Under the pieces are notes generated by a model, which had not been told where the DNA came from, did no database searches, and worked only from the letters and a program-made list of their open reading frames with translations. Source: Temnothorax longispinosus (Eukaryota > Arthropoda > Insecta > Hymenoptera > Formicidae). From it: 64,000 nt of DNA. The stretch covers positions 23,479,205 to 23,543,204 of the forward strand of contig NC_092359.1 in the NCBI RefSeq assembly GCF_030848805.1. The letters are read 5' to 3'. Numbering within the stretch: position 1 is the stretch's first letter; the number at the start of each line of letters is the position of its first letter. The translations under genes and the position numbers were made by a program. Positions 24,779 through 36,135 of this stretch are shown here, one piece after another.

Positions 24779-26382
24779 AAATTCGCTGGTCAAAAAGCGT
24801 AAATAAGAGAGCCTGAAAGAGTGGGCCAAGGTGAGCACCGGTTACATTCGGAATTCAATTCACATCGGTATTATAGTAGGTATCTCGCCTCGCCTCGCGA
24901 CGTGTGGTGGTGTGTGGAAAGTTCTCGGGCCCTGGAGGGCCCGGGATGCTCAGGGTGAGAGCGAGTTGCGCGTGGAGACCTTGCTCGCGGCTAATAAGCA
25001 AATGATTTGACAATGACAATTTATTATTAAAAAAATTTGAGGTAACGATAATACATATTTTAAACTCCGAGGACACAAGGAATGCAGATGCATACTCTTG
25101 ACATTATGCGAGATCGTTAGGGTACGTGTTTCGGAGAGAGATAGGTACACCGTGTCGTACTTTCGCTTTCATCTCCATACGAACATCACTCTCGCGAGCT
25201 GCGCAGAGAACGTTGGTTTAAATGTTTACGAAATTTACATTGGTAGCAATAATGACGGCGTCGATCAGTCTTGAGACGATGAACGTAATAATCGCGCGAT
25301 ACGTATATTCAAGTATATTCATTTCTTTTCTCTCTTAAATGAAAAACAAATCAATGAAACATTAGGACCGGACGCGTGCTCCGGATCTACGTGCTCCTTT
25401 CGATAAAGTTTTTATTATCGTTGTCTATCGACAACGTGTGACAACGTGAAAATTTTTCGCCATGTTCCTCAAACAAAACCCAAGTCAAACGTTGCAAACT
25501 GCAAATCATTTTTTATGTATTCATTCGGGCGTCAATCTGCCAGGTTTGACGATATAAGCCCCTGATCGAGCGAGCCGCTGAACGATCAGAAACTTGGTTA
25601 CGCACGCGTCAAACATGTGCGCGATAAACGCGAAGAGAATATATCGTGTTTAGATTATCAAAGCCCAGAATCGAAAACAGGTGCGACCTTTAATGTAAGG
25701 TAAGCGCGTATATGCGGGAAGATGTGAAGGAGGAAGTTATACGGCTTGTAGTCGATGTAGTATTTTCTACACTGATATTGTCATTCTACGCCACAGAATC
25801 AGCGAAACATTTGCACGGAATCTCACGTGATAAAGGGCAAGAATAGTGCTTCCCCTCCCTCCCCATCCCTCTCTCTCTCGGTTTTTCAAAGAAATACGTG
25901 CACGTGTACGACATTTCGATTCGATTCGCGACGCCTTCAACGAAAGATTCGAATAACTATTTTTACGTCAGATGCCAGAGTGAACCCCCTCCCTCCCCTC
26001 CTCACTGTAAAGGTTTAAACGTAATTCCAAATCAATCGTCTAGCATACTGCCCTAGTTGCAACGGACAATGGTACTAGAATATCATACAATCGGTAACAC
26101 GTTGCCGTTATCCTCCGTAAAATTAGGCATGGCAGCAAACGCGAGACAAATAGACTTAAATTTTAGCCGCTGGAGGCTACTAATTTACAACTACCATTTC
26201 GCAGCGATCCGAAATTCTGTAGCACGACGTGATCCGCGAGACCGATAGATAATTAATTAGGCGTTAACGCGATTGACGATGCATTTCATCTTTCGATTCA
26301 CTTTGATTGAATATCGATGAGGCGCGCATTAATGGGATGCAACTTGCTTTTGCGTTAAACCGCGCAAGTAAAGTAAAAAACG

Positions 26383-26388
<6 letters not shown>

Positions 26389-26424
<36 letters not shown>
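26389..26424. repeat. (TC)n microsatellite
   Basis: 36-bp TC tract following a run of C. Confidence 0.95.
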
Positions 26425-26426
<2 letters not shown>

Positions 26427-27568
26427 ATCACGTTTCTTTACACAAATTAATTTTTGCTTTACTTGTGTCGCATAAATTTCGTCTTTTATATAACGCGAAC
26501 GCTATAATTAACGTCCATCCGCACAGTAATATATCTAGTATCTACATAGATTTAAGTAGATGGATAGGACTTTAAGCAAGGAGAATAGATCGAACGATAT
26601 CAACGTTTATACAGTAGTAATATGAGAGAAGCCCCGACCCGAAATAGATTTTTGGCCAAATCAATGAACTGTGCCTGTGTCCGTAAATGAAATAATCATT
26701 TACCCTCATCAACGCCGCGACAATCGACTTGCGCTAGTTGATCAAGTCAAGTGACTTAACGTACAATCAAATATCAAACACAGGCGTTTTTGCTTGTATG
26801 TAGATACAGTTGGTGGTTGGTGCTACGCCACGCCGCGCCGCGACGATCGTGTATGTGTTATCGCGATATTACCATTGACCGTTGTCCGGCGCAACGCAAG
26901 GATGTGAAGGATGTCTTGGACTCGAGCAAACGACGACGAACGACGGACGACCGACCGCGACGAAGGCGTAACCGGAAGGGCTTATTTGCCAAGCGGCAAT
27001 AGATGTTCGCGACCCAGTGACCCTCAACGATCAACCACCGTTTCGACATAACGAGATTTGTATTTGTAATTAAAACGTGCGTATTGTCCAGGACGTACGT
27101 GTACGTAGTACGCTCGCGCCCGTCTTCTCATCGACTTGGACACAAGACAAGCTGTTGGAAAAATTTAAATCGACTGCAAACTGCAATGGGGTCTCGTCCT
27201 GCAGGGAACTCTGTATACGATCAGTGTTTCGGGTTCGAATGCAGCAGGTGCAAAGTAAAAGCGTGCCGTAGCGTACGATGCAGGGCAATGCAAGAGCTCG
27301 GAGCTCGGATCTAGGCCCAGGCTAATGTTTTCGCGCACCATTCCTCGTCATTTCGACGCACGTGCGTGCCGAGGCCGAGATGCAGGATGCAGGATGCAGG
27401 ATGCAGGTGTCACCGACACTCGACATTTTGAATCGCAAACTTTGCAAACTTTTTTGAGAACGACCAAAATTACGTATCACGCGTACACGTCGCCCCTCTC
27501 ATACTCTCGTGAGTCCAATGCTCAAAAATACCAAGGTTATACAACTGTCGATTTATATGGATTTATAT

Positions 27569-27573
<5 letters not shown>

Positions 27574-27603
<30 letters not shown>
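27574..27603. repeat. (GA)n microsatellite
   Basis: 30-bp GA tract. Confidence 0.95.
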
Positions 27604-27607
<4 letters not shown>

Positions 27608-27915
27608 ACGCGATACTTGTATATTTAATTTAATTTAATTTGATTTGAAATTAAGAGAAAAAGCGCGCGGGGACGGGACACAGGATATCGGTGTTTCGTG
27701 TCCCGCGAAAGAGTGAAAAGTCACACGTTGCGTTATTCATTGGTGCAGGACGCGTGGCGGGAAAAAACATTGCGTTCCTTTGTAACGTAAAAGGATTCCT
27801 CCGACCTTGGAAAAATAAGAGACCGGGTTAAACGCGGTCGCCTTCGCCTTCGCCGTCGCGTCGCGTCGCGTCGCAAACTTCCGCCCGATATAACTTGCAA
27901 AAGTAGAGGACTTAC

Positions 27916-28160
27916 CCGTGACACCCGTAAGGATAACGGATCCTGCTGGCGAGTGCTGGCGAGTGGCGGATCCGATCGCGACTACGTGGAGTACGTGGTG
28001 GTCGTACGCACAGGATGGGCCTTCTCCTGCTCCCTCGGAACGGTCGCGCCAACAGGACGACGATTGACGATTGACGATTGCGTGTTGGACGTTACTCGCC
28101 ACTCGGTCCGATATTTCCGATAACTCGCATCGGTGTCGATGACTTTGCCGTGACACCGAG
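27916..28160 (-). other. Possible untranslated leader exon (minus), perhaps twins
   Basis: A strong donor, ACGG then GTAAGT, ends a CpG-rich open stretch at 27916. No ATG lies in frame with the donor, so it would be non-coding. It is the right strand and position to feed the acceptor at 17661 of the twins MRQSS exon. The 5' end is not determined, and the link to twins is inference. Confidence 0.35.
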
Positions 28161-29350
28161 GATAATCCCCTCTGCCCTCTGGTCTTGTGGCCGCGCGCCC
28201 TCGAGGCGAGCTGATCAGATCTGATCAGATCTGATGCCTTTTCATCACTTCATCAGGTGTCTTTTGGGAAACGATGCGTGCACTGTGCAACACCGTAGAC
28301 CGTAGCTGTAGACCCCGCGCGACGCGCTCTCCTATCTCCTTTCCACTTTTCCAGTTTCCGTGCGCGATGCGCGACGCGACACGCTGCACGCTGCACGGCC
28401 TGCACGCCGGGCGGGCCGCCGAATTGGCCGAATGCCGCGTGCACCGTAATGCGCGACGACGGTTACCACCCGACAGCTCCGACAGTCCTACACCGTTCCG
28501 TCTTACACCGATTGGTGTTTACTACTGATTGTGAGATTTGTGAGTGAGTACTCGGCTACTCGCACCAGTGCCACCCTGCCACTGCCTGCCGTCTGCCGTC
28601 GCGCGTCGGCCGCGCCGTAACGTCGAGCACGCCGGCCGGACTTGGCCGGACCGAGCCGAGTCGAGCCGAGCGGGCCGAGACCGAGCCCCGACCCCGACTC
28701 TTCAGCCGAGCCTAATCATGCGATTCTCTATTTTTTCCATAATATAGGTACGCGCATAAACTAGACGATGAAAAATGATGAAGAATATATACTTAAGAAA
28801 TTCAAGTTTATTTCGAAAGAACAGAAATCGCATCGATCTAGCTCTCTGTTCTCCTTTCTAATTGTTAAAGCTGACACTTCACAAATTCAAGTTAAAATAT
28901 TCCATTTTATATTTTTGATTGTGTAACGTTACATATAGTATATGTAATGTGTATTTAAAAAAAAACGTGTCATGTAAGAGAGACAAAGTTATATGCTGAT
29001 ACATGTAATGTAATATTTATTAAAATTAAGATCCATAGTGTAGGTGTGTAGGCCGTGTGTAGGGTGTTTGAACTTTGAACTGACACGTATTTATTACGGA
29101 ACGTAATTATTATGGTGTCTTTAGAGTAAAGTTACAGTAAATGATAGCATTAACGGTTGTCAAATTATATCAAACGTTGTGAAAAAAATTCAACGTTATA
29201 AGAAAAAAAATTTGATATCAAAATAAATGTATAACTGCCACAAGTTTTCCATTTGTCCATTTTCCAGTTTATTTCCAGGACGTCCAGGTTGAATATATCT
29301 GAGATCTGACACCGCGTGTCAAATGTGACGATATTTTTCGTTCGTTTGCT
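28161..29350. other. CpG-rich block, then TAF1B 3' flank
   Basis: 28.2-28.7 kb is very CpG-rich, with CGCG and GCCGAG runs, and looks like a promoter island. 28.75-29.35 kb is AT-rich and includes the TAF1B 3' UTR. No coding exon is supported. Confidence 0.5.
29268..29273 (-). terminator. Candidate polyadenylation signal of TAF1B
   Basis: AATAAA on the minus strand, 77 nt past the TAF1B stop codon. Confidence 0.5.
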
Positions 29351-31730
29351 TTACCATTTCTTCAAAATCACATTGATGTACGCTCGGTTGTTGCACGTTT
29401 CAATTTTACTTGTCGGCCTTGTCGCGCTCGACCGGCTCGACGAATAAATCTTGGATTGCTCCAAGACGTACGCGCAATAAGCTTCGACCAGGCACACTTC
29501 TTCATACAGGTCTGCCGTTGACATTTCGACGACGTTCGCGCCTTCATTTAATAACCATCGAAAACTCCTCGGCAGCATTTTCTCGAGTACGTCGAACGTC
29601 TTTGGCTTCACGCGGCTAAAATTGCAATGATACATCCAATAATCTTTAAAAGGTCTAAACAATCTGAGAATATTGTCCGTGTGTGACGCCGGGTTTTTAT
29701 CCGAAATAAAGAGAGCGTCGTCGATACGCGATTCAAGTGCTTTACAAGATTTCTCATTGATGGATTGATTCACGTCCACGCCACGTCCGCTTTCCATATT
29801 GATCAACGTGTCAAAAACAGATGCGTTGGTGCTCGAGTTTAAACTATCGGACATCTCTGGTAGTATATTCTCACGTTCGGAAGTATCTGCTGAAATACTT
29901 ACAGTTTCTTCGGTTTCTTCCGCGTAATAATAATCACCTTTACTTGGACTTTCCATACTGAGACGATCAATATCATTTTGCTTGACAAATTTACCATGCA
30001 CGTCTCGAACAAGTTTGCGCTTCCGTTTCTTCGTTAGCCTTAAATCTTTAAATATAGCTCTCTTTTCTGTACTCGACAGATCTGTATTGTACGCTTTACA
30101 AAACTTGAACAATAATACGTCCGATAAAGTTTGTCCAGGAACAATATCTTTTAAACGTGCATCGTCATCTTTATTTTCATCATCTGCTGGACATCTACTT
30201 GGGATTGATAATTTACCATCTGGGAGAATCTCGTTAAATATGTATTCATCAGCTGATGCAGTTGCTAACGCACAAGTGTTTTTTTCACACGCATACGTAT
30301 CTGTGATTGTATTCCGTCGAATATCGTCGTAGTGTTGCTTTTTCTTTATATCAATTTTAATTTGACACGGTATCTTTTTATGTAGATAATCGATAAAATC
30401 TTCCTTTCTCTCAACGCATTTCACATCCTCTTCCAAAAAATCTTCTATTGCATTCGTGCCCATCAAATCTTTCACCTTGGCGATTTTTGTTTGCTCGAAA
30501 AGTGATACAGTTTTTTCAACAAAGTGCAAATTTGAATCAACGGAATCTAATTGAATACCGTATTGCGAAGTCAACTTGTAGATACTAAAATGAAAAAGAG
30601 ACACGTGATTATTTACCTGTGATAATTTACATTATTTTTCAAGTCGTACTTCTCTCTCTCTCTCTCTCTCTCGGGGCGTTACTTACGATTCTGATTTTGT
30701 CAAATGTCCACTTTTTGCAGACGAAAAGTCATTTCGAAGCATACTCGGAAGATCGTATAGTGGATGTTCCAACAATTGTTCGAGATACGAGTGACTTGGC
30801 GTTAATGTCGGAGAAAATTCATTTACCTCATTCAATGGTAAGTCAGTATAACTTACGTTGGTAATGCACTGTTTCATTGCATAAACAAGATCACGTGGCA
30901 TCAAATGCTTATGCGTACGTATCTCGGCTTCTTCTCTGTCTGTTTTAGAACCAGTAGAGTCCAAAAATTTAATATACAAACTATTAACATCTGGTACGTT
31001 TGGATTATATTTTAACTTGGTAGGACAGTGCGCGTTAATTAAAACGGCTCTTCTGCACTCGATATATTTCTGCCACTCCCGAAAACTGAATAGCTTTGTG
31101 TCGCAGATACCTTCGTCATTACGTGCACTGGAAAAAGAAAACAAAACGAGATACATTATGATGATTATAACAATACAAGGAAGAAATAATAAAATGGACA
31201 ATAGCGTATCGAAAGTCGCATTACATTGTAATGTAATATATTATTTACAAGAGGATAACGGCACGTGCATGGAAGACGTTTCTGACGACATTCGACATAC
31301 TTTTCCACGTTTTTTTCATCTACAGCTGCACCGAAAGTCATGCAGTCGTTCATAATTACAGCGTACGGCATTTTATGCGAAGTAAAATACATGTCCCATT
31401 CCCCAGACTTGTTAAATACAACACCCCCAAAATTATGATTATATCTAGTTGACGTGTAATCGAGATTTTTCTTCAAAGCTTTTCGCAGGGAGCATCCATC
31501 TTCGATATCGCTCGCAATGACTCTTGATAAACCAAGTTTCATAATAGATTCTCCATGACCTGTTAGAGAACATCCTACATTTCGATTCGCATATGTGCTG
31601 CAACCTAATATAGAAGAGTCGCCTACGCTGCCCACTATTTTTTTGTTTAAACCACCACTCGTAACACCTGCAGCTATAGCGTATCCGTCATAAGCTATAC
31701 AGCCAACGGTACTCCCACTATCTACGTAGA

Positions 31731-31780
<50 letters not shown>

Positions 31781-32193
31781 AAATCATGTTTCGCCAAAAT
31801 ATTTTCCTTGCAATATTAGAAGAAATATGAAAGTAACTTTATGAAATGTCATATCTACAATTTACTTCCTAGTACTTCTAACAACTGATGATTTTCAACA
31901 TTCTGAACACGTCCATCCAAATTAATTTCTTTCGATTTATCGCAAGCTAAATAAACTGCCGTAGGTGCTGTCATATTTCCTCTCGACAGCCAGTTTAATT
32001 TTGCATGTCTTGTTAATTTTCTTGCACCTTCCCCTACTAGGATGGAGTTGGGAAAATTATCCAAAACGTATCTGGCAAGAGATATCGGATGTTCCACGTC
32101 TGATATCGCGGCTACAGATCCACATTCCGATTTGAAGCCGTTTACTATGCTCGCATCCATTTGTACATCTCCTATTTTGTGCGACACGATATG

Positions 32194-32236
<43 letters not shown>

Positions 32237-35200
32237 TTCTTGTATCATACATACATATATTTTAACGTAAACACATTTTAATACCTATATTATTTAAAAC
32301 CGATCCATAACCGCAATTAAAAAATTCATCGCATTCTAACCACCATAACGCACGTTCTACAGCCTGTACAGAACTTGCACCACTTAACAAACTTTGATAT
32401 CCAGTGGATGCTGCATTTTTACAACTCGTCGTTTTTTCAATAATTAGCGCATCATGAAAATTTCCAACATCACCATGTACAAGTATACATGGAGTATCCA
32501 AGTTTTCGCACTGACACTGCATTATATAATTATATGTATAAATATCAAATATCAAATATCTATCAAATTAATAAATGACTACGTTTTGCATCAAGCCTAC
32601 ATGCTACTATTGCAGATTTAAAATACAGATAATTTGACAGATAAATATAATCAGCTATGTATTTGACATTTGATGTGTTGCATATTAAGCGTGTGCGCAA
32701 AATTTTTAATAAGTATTTAATGCCCTATAGCCTATGCCTATGCAATACCTGTGCACACATACATGTAAACATATGTTGCTATGTACAAGTTGCCTTCAAC
32801 TGTTACAGTGATTGTATTGTACTGAAAGTGTTAAATTCTCACATATATAATCGCCGCGCGCGCACATACTCCTCAATATATTACACGTACTATGTACATA
32901 CGTATACATATACCACATTCCAAGCTACCTTATTATAATATTATGAATCAGTTTGGATATACCTACATACCTATTAATCTTGTCGGCAACATTACTAATT
33001 CCATTTTCCGTAATACCATCCAAACTCAGTAATGTTTTCAGTACTACAATAATGAATGCCATGGCACGGCCTTCGTACGTAGGAATACAAGATTTTTTGT
33101 CAAACGTCATTTTCGGAGCAGATAAACTTATTAATCTTTCCGCATATGATGATATACTTTCTATAAATATCATAATAATATGTACTCGTTGTGTGATGGA
33201 AAATGAGGATCTTTAAATTCATACGACGTTCATACTTGGTAGAGCTAATTCAGTGCAATATCGATTAACAAGGGATAAAAGATCTGGACAAATTATTTTC
33301 GTGACTCCAAGAAATTTTGCCATCCGTCCAATAATTCTTCTCATACCCTTGTGCGTTATGTCCATAGCTCGTGACAGAAACGTCATATCACTTCTTGTTA
33401 AAGATACTTCGGGAGGTACTAAGCGATCTAGTCTGTAATAAGATAAATGTCCTTCTCTCCCATATCTGCAAAACGTAATACATGCAAAAAACGTACACGA
33501 TATATGATAAATATGTTATTATAAACAGAATAAACTATTAAAAAGGTCAGAGACAATTTTTTTAATGCGCGGTGGGACATAACATAAACATAAAGGACGT
33601 TAACAAAACCATTTACTTTTACAGTTACGCCGTACGTCATGATTTTATTATTTTAAAACTTGGAGCTTGAAAATGACGAGCAAAATATCCACAACGTACC
33701 TTATCATATCACCTAAATGTATATCCTGATTGTGAATCCTTAAAGCCAGATACAAGATTGCCCATAATTTTGTAGGTGTAATCAATCCCGGTCCTGTCTT
33801 ATACCGAGTCGTTACATGACTCTGTTTGTATTTGTTGCGCTTGTGTCTTGGTACTCTTTTTGCCATATTTTTTATTCTACTTGTTTCCTCTTTAGCAGAG
33901 GAATTAAATTGTATCCTGTAATATGTACAACACATATTTAAATATATTGATAATATTTAAAAATATTGAAAGATAACGGAGAGTCCAATCCCTTCAACAC
34001 TTGTTTCTTTACCTCGTACTCGTACTTTCGCAAGATTGTCCCGCACTGGAGTGCCCGCTATATACACTTTGACTAAATGTACTGAGTACATCTCCTTCTG
34101 AGCCCGTTTGTGATTGCATAAATCTATCGTAGTCTGCAGTAATCATAAGTTTCTATACATAAGACATAAATATTATGTTTATAATGAATTTTCAGAACGT
34201 GCATCTTACAAATTAACTACATATCTTTGCCAAATCATACTTTATTCCTATTTAATTCTCTTAAGGAAGTTTCTTCGGTTGGATAGGTAGAAGCTGTAGA
34301 ATCTGCTAAGCTACTTCCAGTTTTTCTCCGTTTCCTAGCTCTCTTTTGCGACAAAACTTTGCCATATATAATTTCAGCATCCCTATAAAATATAAAAATA
34401 CACACGGCGTCATTATCCATTAATCTCAATAGCGTTAGTTGCAACTTGTTGAAAAGTTGGATTTTTGTAAATATTTCAAATAAAAGAGAAAGATCTCTCA
34501 GAGAAAATCTAAACCAGATAAAAATAAGTATCTTGATAAGCATTTCATGTTCTTGTATCCACAAGATTGTAAATAATATCTGATATCTTGGAAACACACA
34601 CACACACACACAAATGGTTTGTATACGATAAAATATTTGTAATATTTGTAACAACCTCTTTCTATATCTTCTGGCCAGTTTTGGTATCGGCTTCTTTTTT
34701 GCGGAGACAAAGGCTATTTCTAGTTTTCCCAGATATCGTGCCCACAATTGCAACACTGTTATTTTTATATCAGCTGATATACCAAGTTCGATAAGCTCGT
34801 TTGTCAAACCAATTAAAACAAAATTATATAATTCCCAAGACGTCCATCCGAGCACCTCGTCTGCAACGTCATACAACATAGAACAGAGCATAGCATATAA
34901 TAGCATAGAACAGAGTCCTACCCAAATCTTGTGGCTACAAGTAAAGTTGAAACGTGCTTGATTATCATTATTGGTAGCACACATCGGTATATGTAAAATA
35001 TATAAAGATAAACCTGACACAAACCTGCTTTGTCACTTTTTGCACGATGGATTTTCGTTTTCCGCAATCTCGTAGTATTTTCTATGGGCAGTTCCAGCTC
35101 TACCTCTTGCCCGACATCCTGAGCAAATAAAAGTTGAACGTACACTACCTATTAGTGCCAGTTCTTCTCTCAAGATGTTGAGTACACATCTACAAAGAAC

Positions 35201-35292
35201 CTTACCTGGCTTTGCGTTTGACATGTCGTACAAAAGAAATAACCGGACGCTTTATAAAAATCGCTACAGCCACAGACTCCACACTTGAGCAT
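29351..35292 (-). CDS. TAF1B: TAF1B/RRN7-like RNA polymerase I initiation factor
   Basis: A TAF1B-type subunit of the Pol I selectivity factor, a TFIIB relative acting at rDNA promoters. Ten minus-strand exons: 35292-35206, 35118-35025, 34860-34656, 34382-34241, 34152-34013, 33915-33700, 33465-33236, 33160-32971, 31127-30687 and 30584-29351. All phases agree; the sum is 2979 nt, 992 residues. The N-terminus is an RRN7-type zinc ribbon, with Cys4, Cys7, Cys21 and Cys24. Family-like segments follow: GWTSWELYNFVLIGLTNELI, the helix AMAFIIVVLKTLLSL and LFSFREWQKYI after the large intron. The protein is much longer than human TAF1B (588); the extra part is a polar 411-residue last exon ending with LPRSFRWLLNEGANVVEMS. 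Exons 2-5 are the least certain: other acceptors exist upstream of 34860. Intron 8 contains a whole ASRGL1-like gene. Confidence 0.82.
30651..30672. repeat. (TC)n microsatellite in TAF1B intron 9
   Basis: 22-bp TC tract on the plus strand, within the 102-bp TAF1B intron between exons 9 and 10. Confidence 0.9.
31165..32522 (-). CDS. ASRGL1-like isoaspartyl peptidase/L-asparaginase, nested and divergent
   Basis: A type 2 (Ntn-hydrolase) asparaginase-family protein closest to ASRGL1. Minus-strand exons 32522-32285, 32171-31866 and 31721-31165 (238, 306 and 557 nt; phases agree) encode 366 residues; human ASRGL1 has 308. Family segments are FFNCGYGSVLNNIG, MDASIVNGF, TVGCIAYDG, VTSGGLNKKIVG, LTGHGESI and GGVVFNKSGEWDMYFTS. 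The predicted nucleophile is Thr186, preceded by Ser where ASRGL1 has Gly at the self-cleavage site. Ser213 replaces the conserved substrate-binding Arg (GRVGDS becomes GSVGDS). The N-terminal HGGGAG loop reads HGDVGN. Asn of FNxG, the TGHG threonine and Asp216 are kept. Activity is therefore doubtful, though the frame is intact. The gene lies wholly inside TAF1B intron 8 on the same strand. Both of its introns carry TA microsatellites. Confidence 0.86.
31739..31778. repeat. (TA)n microsatellite in ASRGL1-like intron 2
   Basis: 40-bp TA tract inside a 144-bp intron, close to the acceptor. Confidence 0.95.
32196..32232. repeat. (TA)n microsatellite in ASRGL1-like intron 1
   Basis: 37-bp TA tract inside a 113-bp intron. 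Confidence 0.95.
32523..32970. other. Part of TAF1B intron 8 upstream of the nested gene
   Basis: 448 bp of AT-rich sequence between TAF1B exon 8 and the start codon of the nested ASRGL1-like gene. It would have to hold that gene's promoter. No obvious core motif was recognised. Confidence 0.5.
34594..34612. repeat. (CA)n microsatellite in TAF1B intron 3
   Basis: 19-bp CA tract within the intron between exons 3 and 4. Confidence 0.9.
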
Positions 35293-35404
35293 TTTCTTTA
35301 GTAACTGTTTGAAAGCGATTGTACGAAACGCTAGATGTACACACGAAGGGGTGAACTGAGGGCTTCACAGGCTTCAGTTAGTCCAGTTATTACTATCACA
35401 ACGC

Positions 35405-35415
35405 AAAATGGCGGC
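35405..35415. promoter_or_regulatory. YY1/Pho-type motif AAAATGGCGGC
   Basis: An exact match to the YY1-family consensus, 112 bp upstream of the TAF1B start codon. Such motifs are common close to housekeeping transcription starts. Confidence 0.5.
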
Positions 35416-35642
35416 AAAAAGTGACCGCGAGGTTATGTTCAGTCACCACGTGGTTGTGCAGGGTTGTGGTTACGGTTAGCCCCGCTAGCCGCTAGCCGCT
35501 AGTGCTAGAGACAGTAGACTAGTAGAGACTGGTAGAGACTAGAGAGCAGAGACAGCCAGACAGCTGTAAAGAAATGAAAGGATATGCGGTAAAGAGAGAC
35601 GAGGGACTTACCACTAGTTACTTTACTAGGGTAGGGTATGCA

Positions 35643-35648
<6 letters not shown>

Positions 35649-35692
<44 letters not shown>
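35649..35692. repeat. (TA)n microsatellite
   Basis: 44-bp AT/TA tract in the TAF1B-eclair interval. Confidence 0.95.
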
Positions 35693-35696
<4 letters not shown>

Positions 35697-35862
35697 ATAT
35701 ATTATGCATGTAACATGAAACATTAGATTTAGATGGAATCCGCAAAGATTTTTCGTATAAGACGTAGGACGATACATCGAGATCGGGAGAAAGATCATGA
35801 CATAGAAATTCCGTAGAACAATAGGGATAGATCAATAGAGAAATAAAGTAAAAAGGAAACAT

Positions 35863-35886
35863 TTTATTCAAGACACTTATTTTATT
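35863..35886 (-). terminator. Candidate polyadenylation signals of eclair
   Basis: Two AATAAA hexamers on the minus strand (35881-35886 and 35863-35868), about 250-270 nt past the eclair stop codon. Confidence 0.5.
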
Positions 35887-36135
35887 CTTATAACTTACTA
35901 CATATTATGCATCATTGTATATTGTATAATCCCAAGTAATTTATTCGCTGTAGGAAATAACTGATACGTTCGTACAAAAGTGTGGATTCTCGATAAGCAC
36001 CGTGCTCAAATATAATGCTTAGCTTATATAATGGAACGTGCATAATGCTAAGCGAGTAAAATTTAGACGCGTAAATGATGACTGCTGTTAAAATCTAAAA
36101 TCAATCAACACGCGCGTTCCATTCGCGCGTAATAT

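Larger units (their letters stand above)
17662..27915. other. Long region upstream of twins, no gene seen
   Basis: About 10 kb without recognisable coding sequence on either strand. It probably spans the first intron and regulatory DNA of long twins transcripts. It holds microsatellites (19168-19186, 21218-21269, 23452-23526, 24729-24772, 26389-26424, 27574-27603), a three-copy CCTAAA run at about 17941-17959, and short hairpins at 19480-19507 and 24926-24945. ORFs here are short and unconserved in appearance. Confidence 0.55.
35293..36135. other. TAF1B promoter and eclair 3' flank
   Basis: The part near 35.3-35.55 kb is the TAF1B promoter, with a YY1-type motif and GCTAGCC repeats. The part at 35.8-36.1 kb is the eclair 3' UTR. 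A long TA tract lies between (35649-35692). No further gene is seen. Confidence 0.6.

Noticed and set aside
27737..28156. 139-residue minus-strand ORF
   Set aside because: It opens with GTG, has no ATG before the strong donor at 27916, and reads on through that donor; better seen as an untranslated leader.
29351..31201. A separate unknown gene made of the 29.35-31.13 kb exons
   Set aside because: The first of these exons needs two bases from upstream. TAF1B exon 8 (ending at 32971) supplies exactly that phase, and FREWQKYI fits TAF1B, so they are its last exons.
31165..32522. Assignment of the nested gene as Taspase 1
   Set aside because: Taspase 1 shares the fold, but LTGHGES, VTSGGLNKKIVG and the C-terminal GEWDMYFTS segment match ASRGL1 much better, and the length is nearer to ASRGL1.
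34498..34710. Minus-strand ORF inside TAF1B intron 3
   Set aside because: The exon ending at 34656 joins in phase to the exon starting at 34382. The intervening frame is unrelated to the family and contains a CA repeat.
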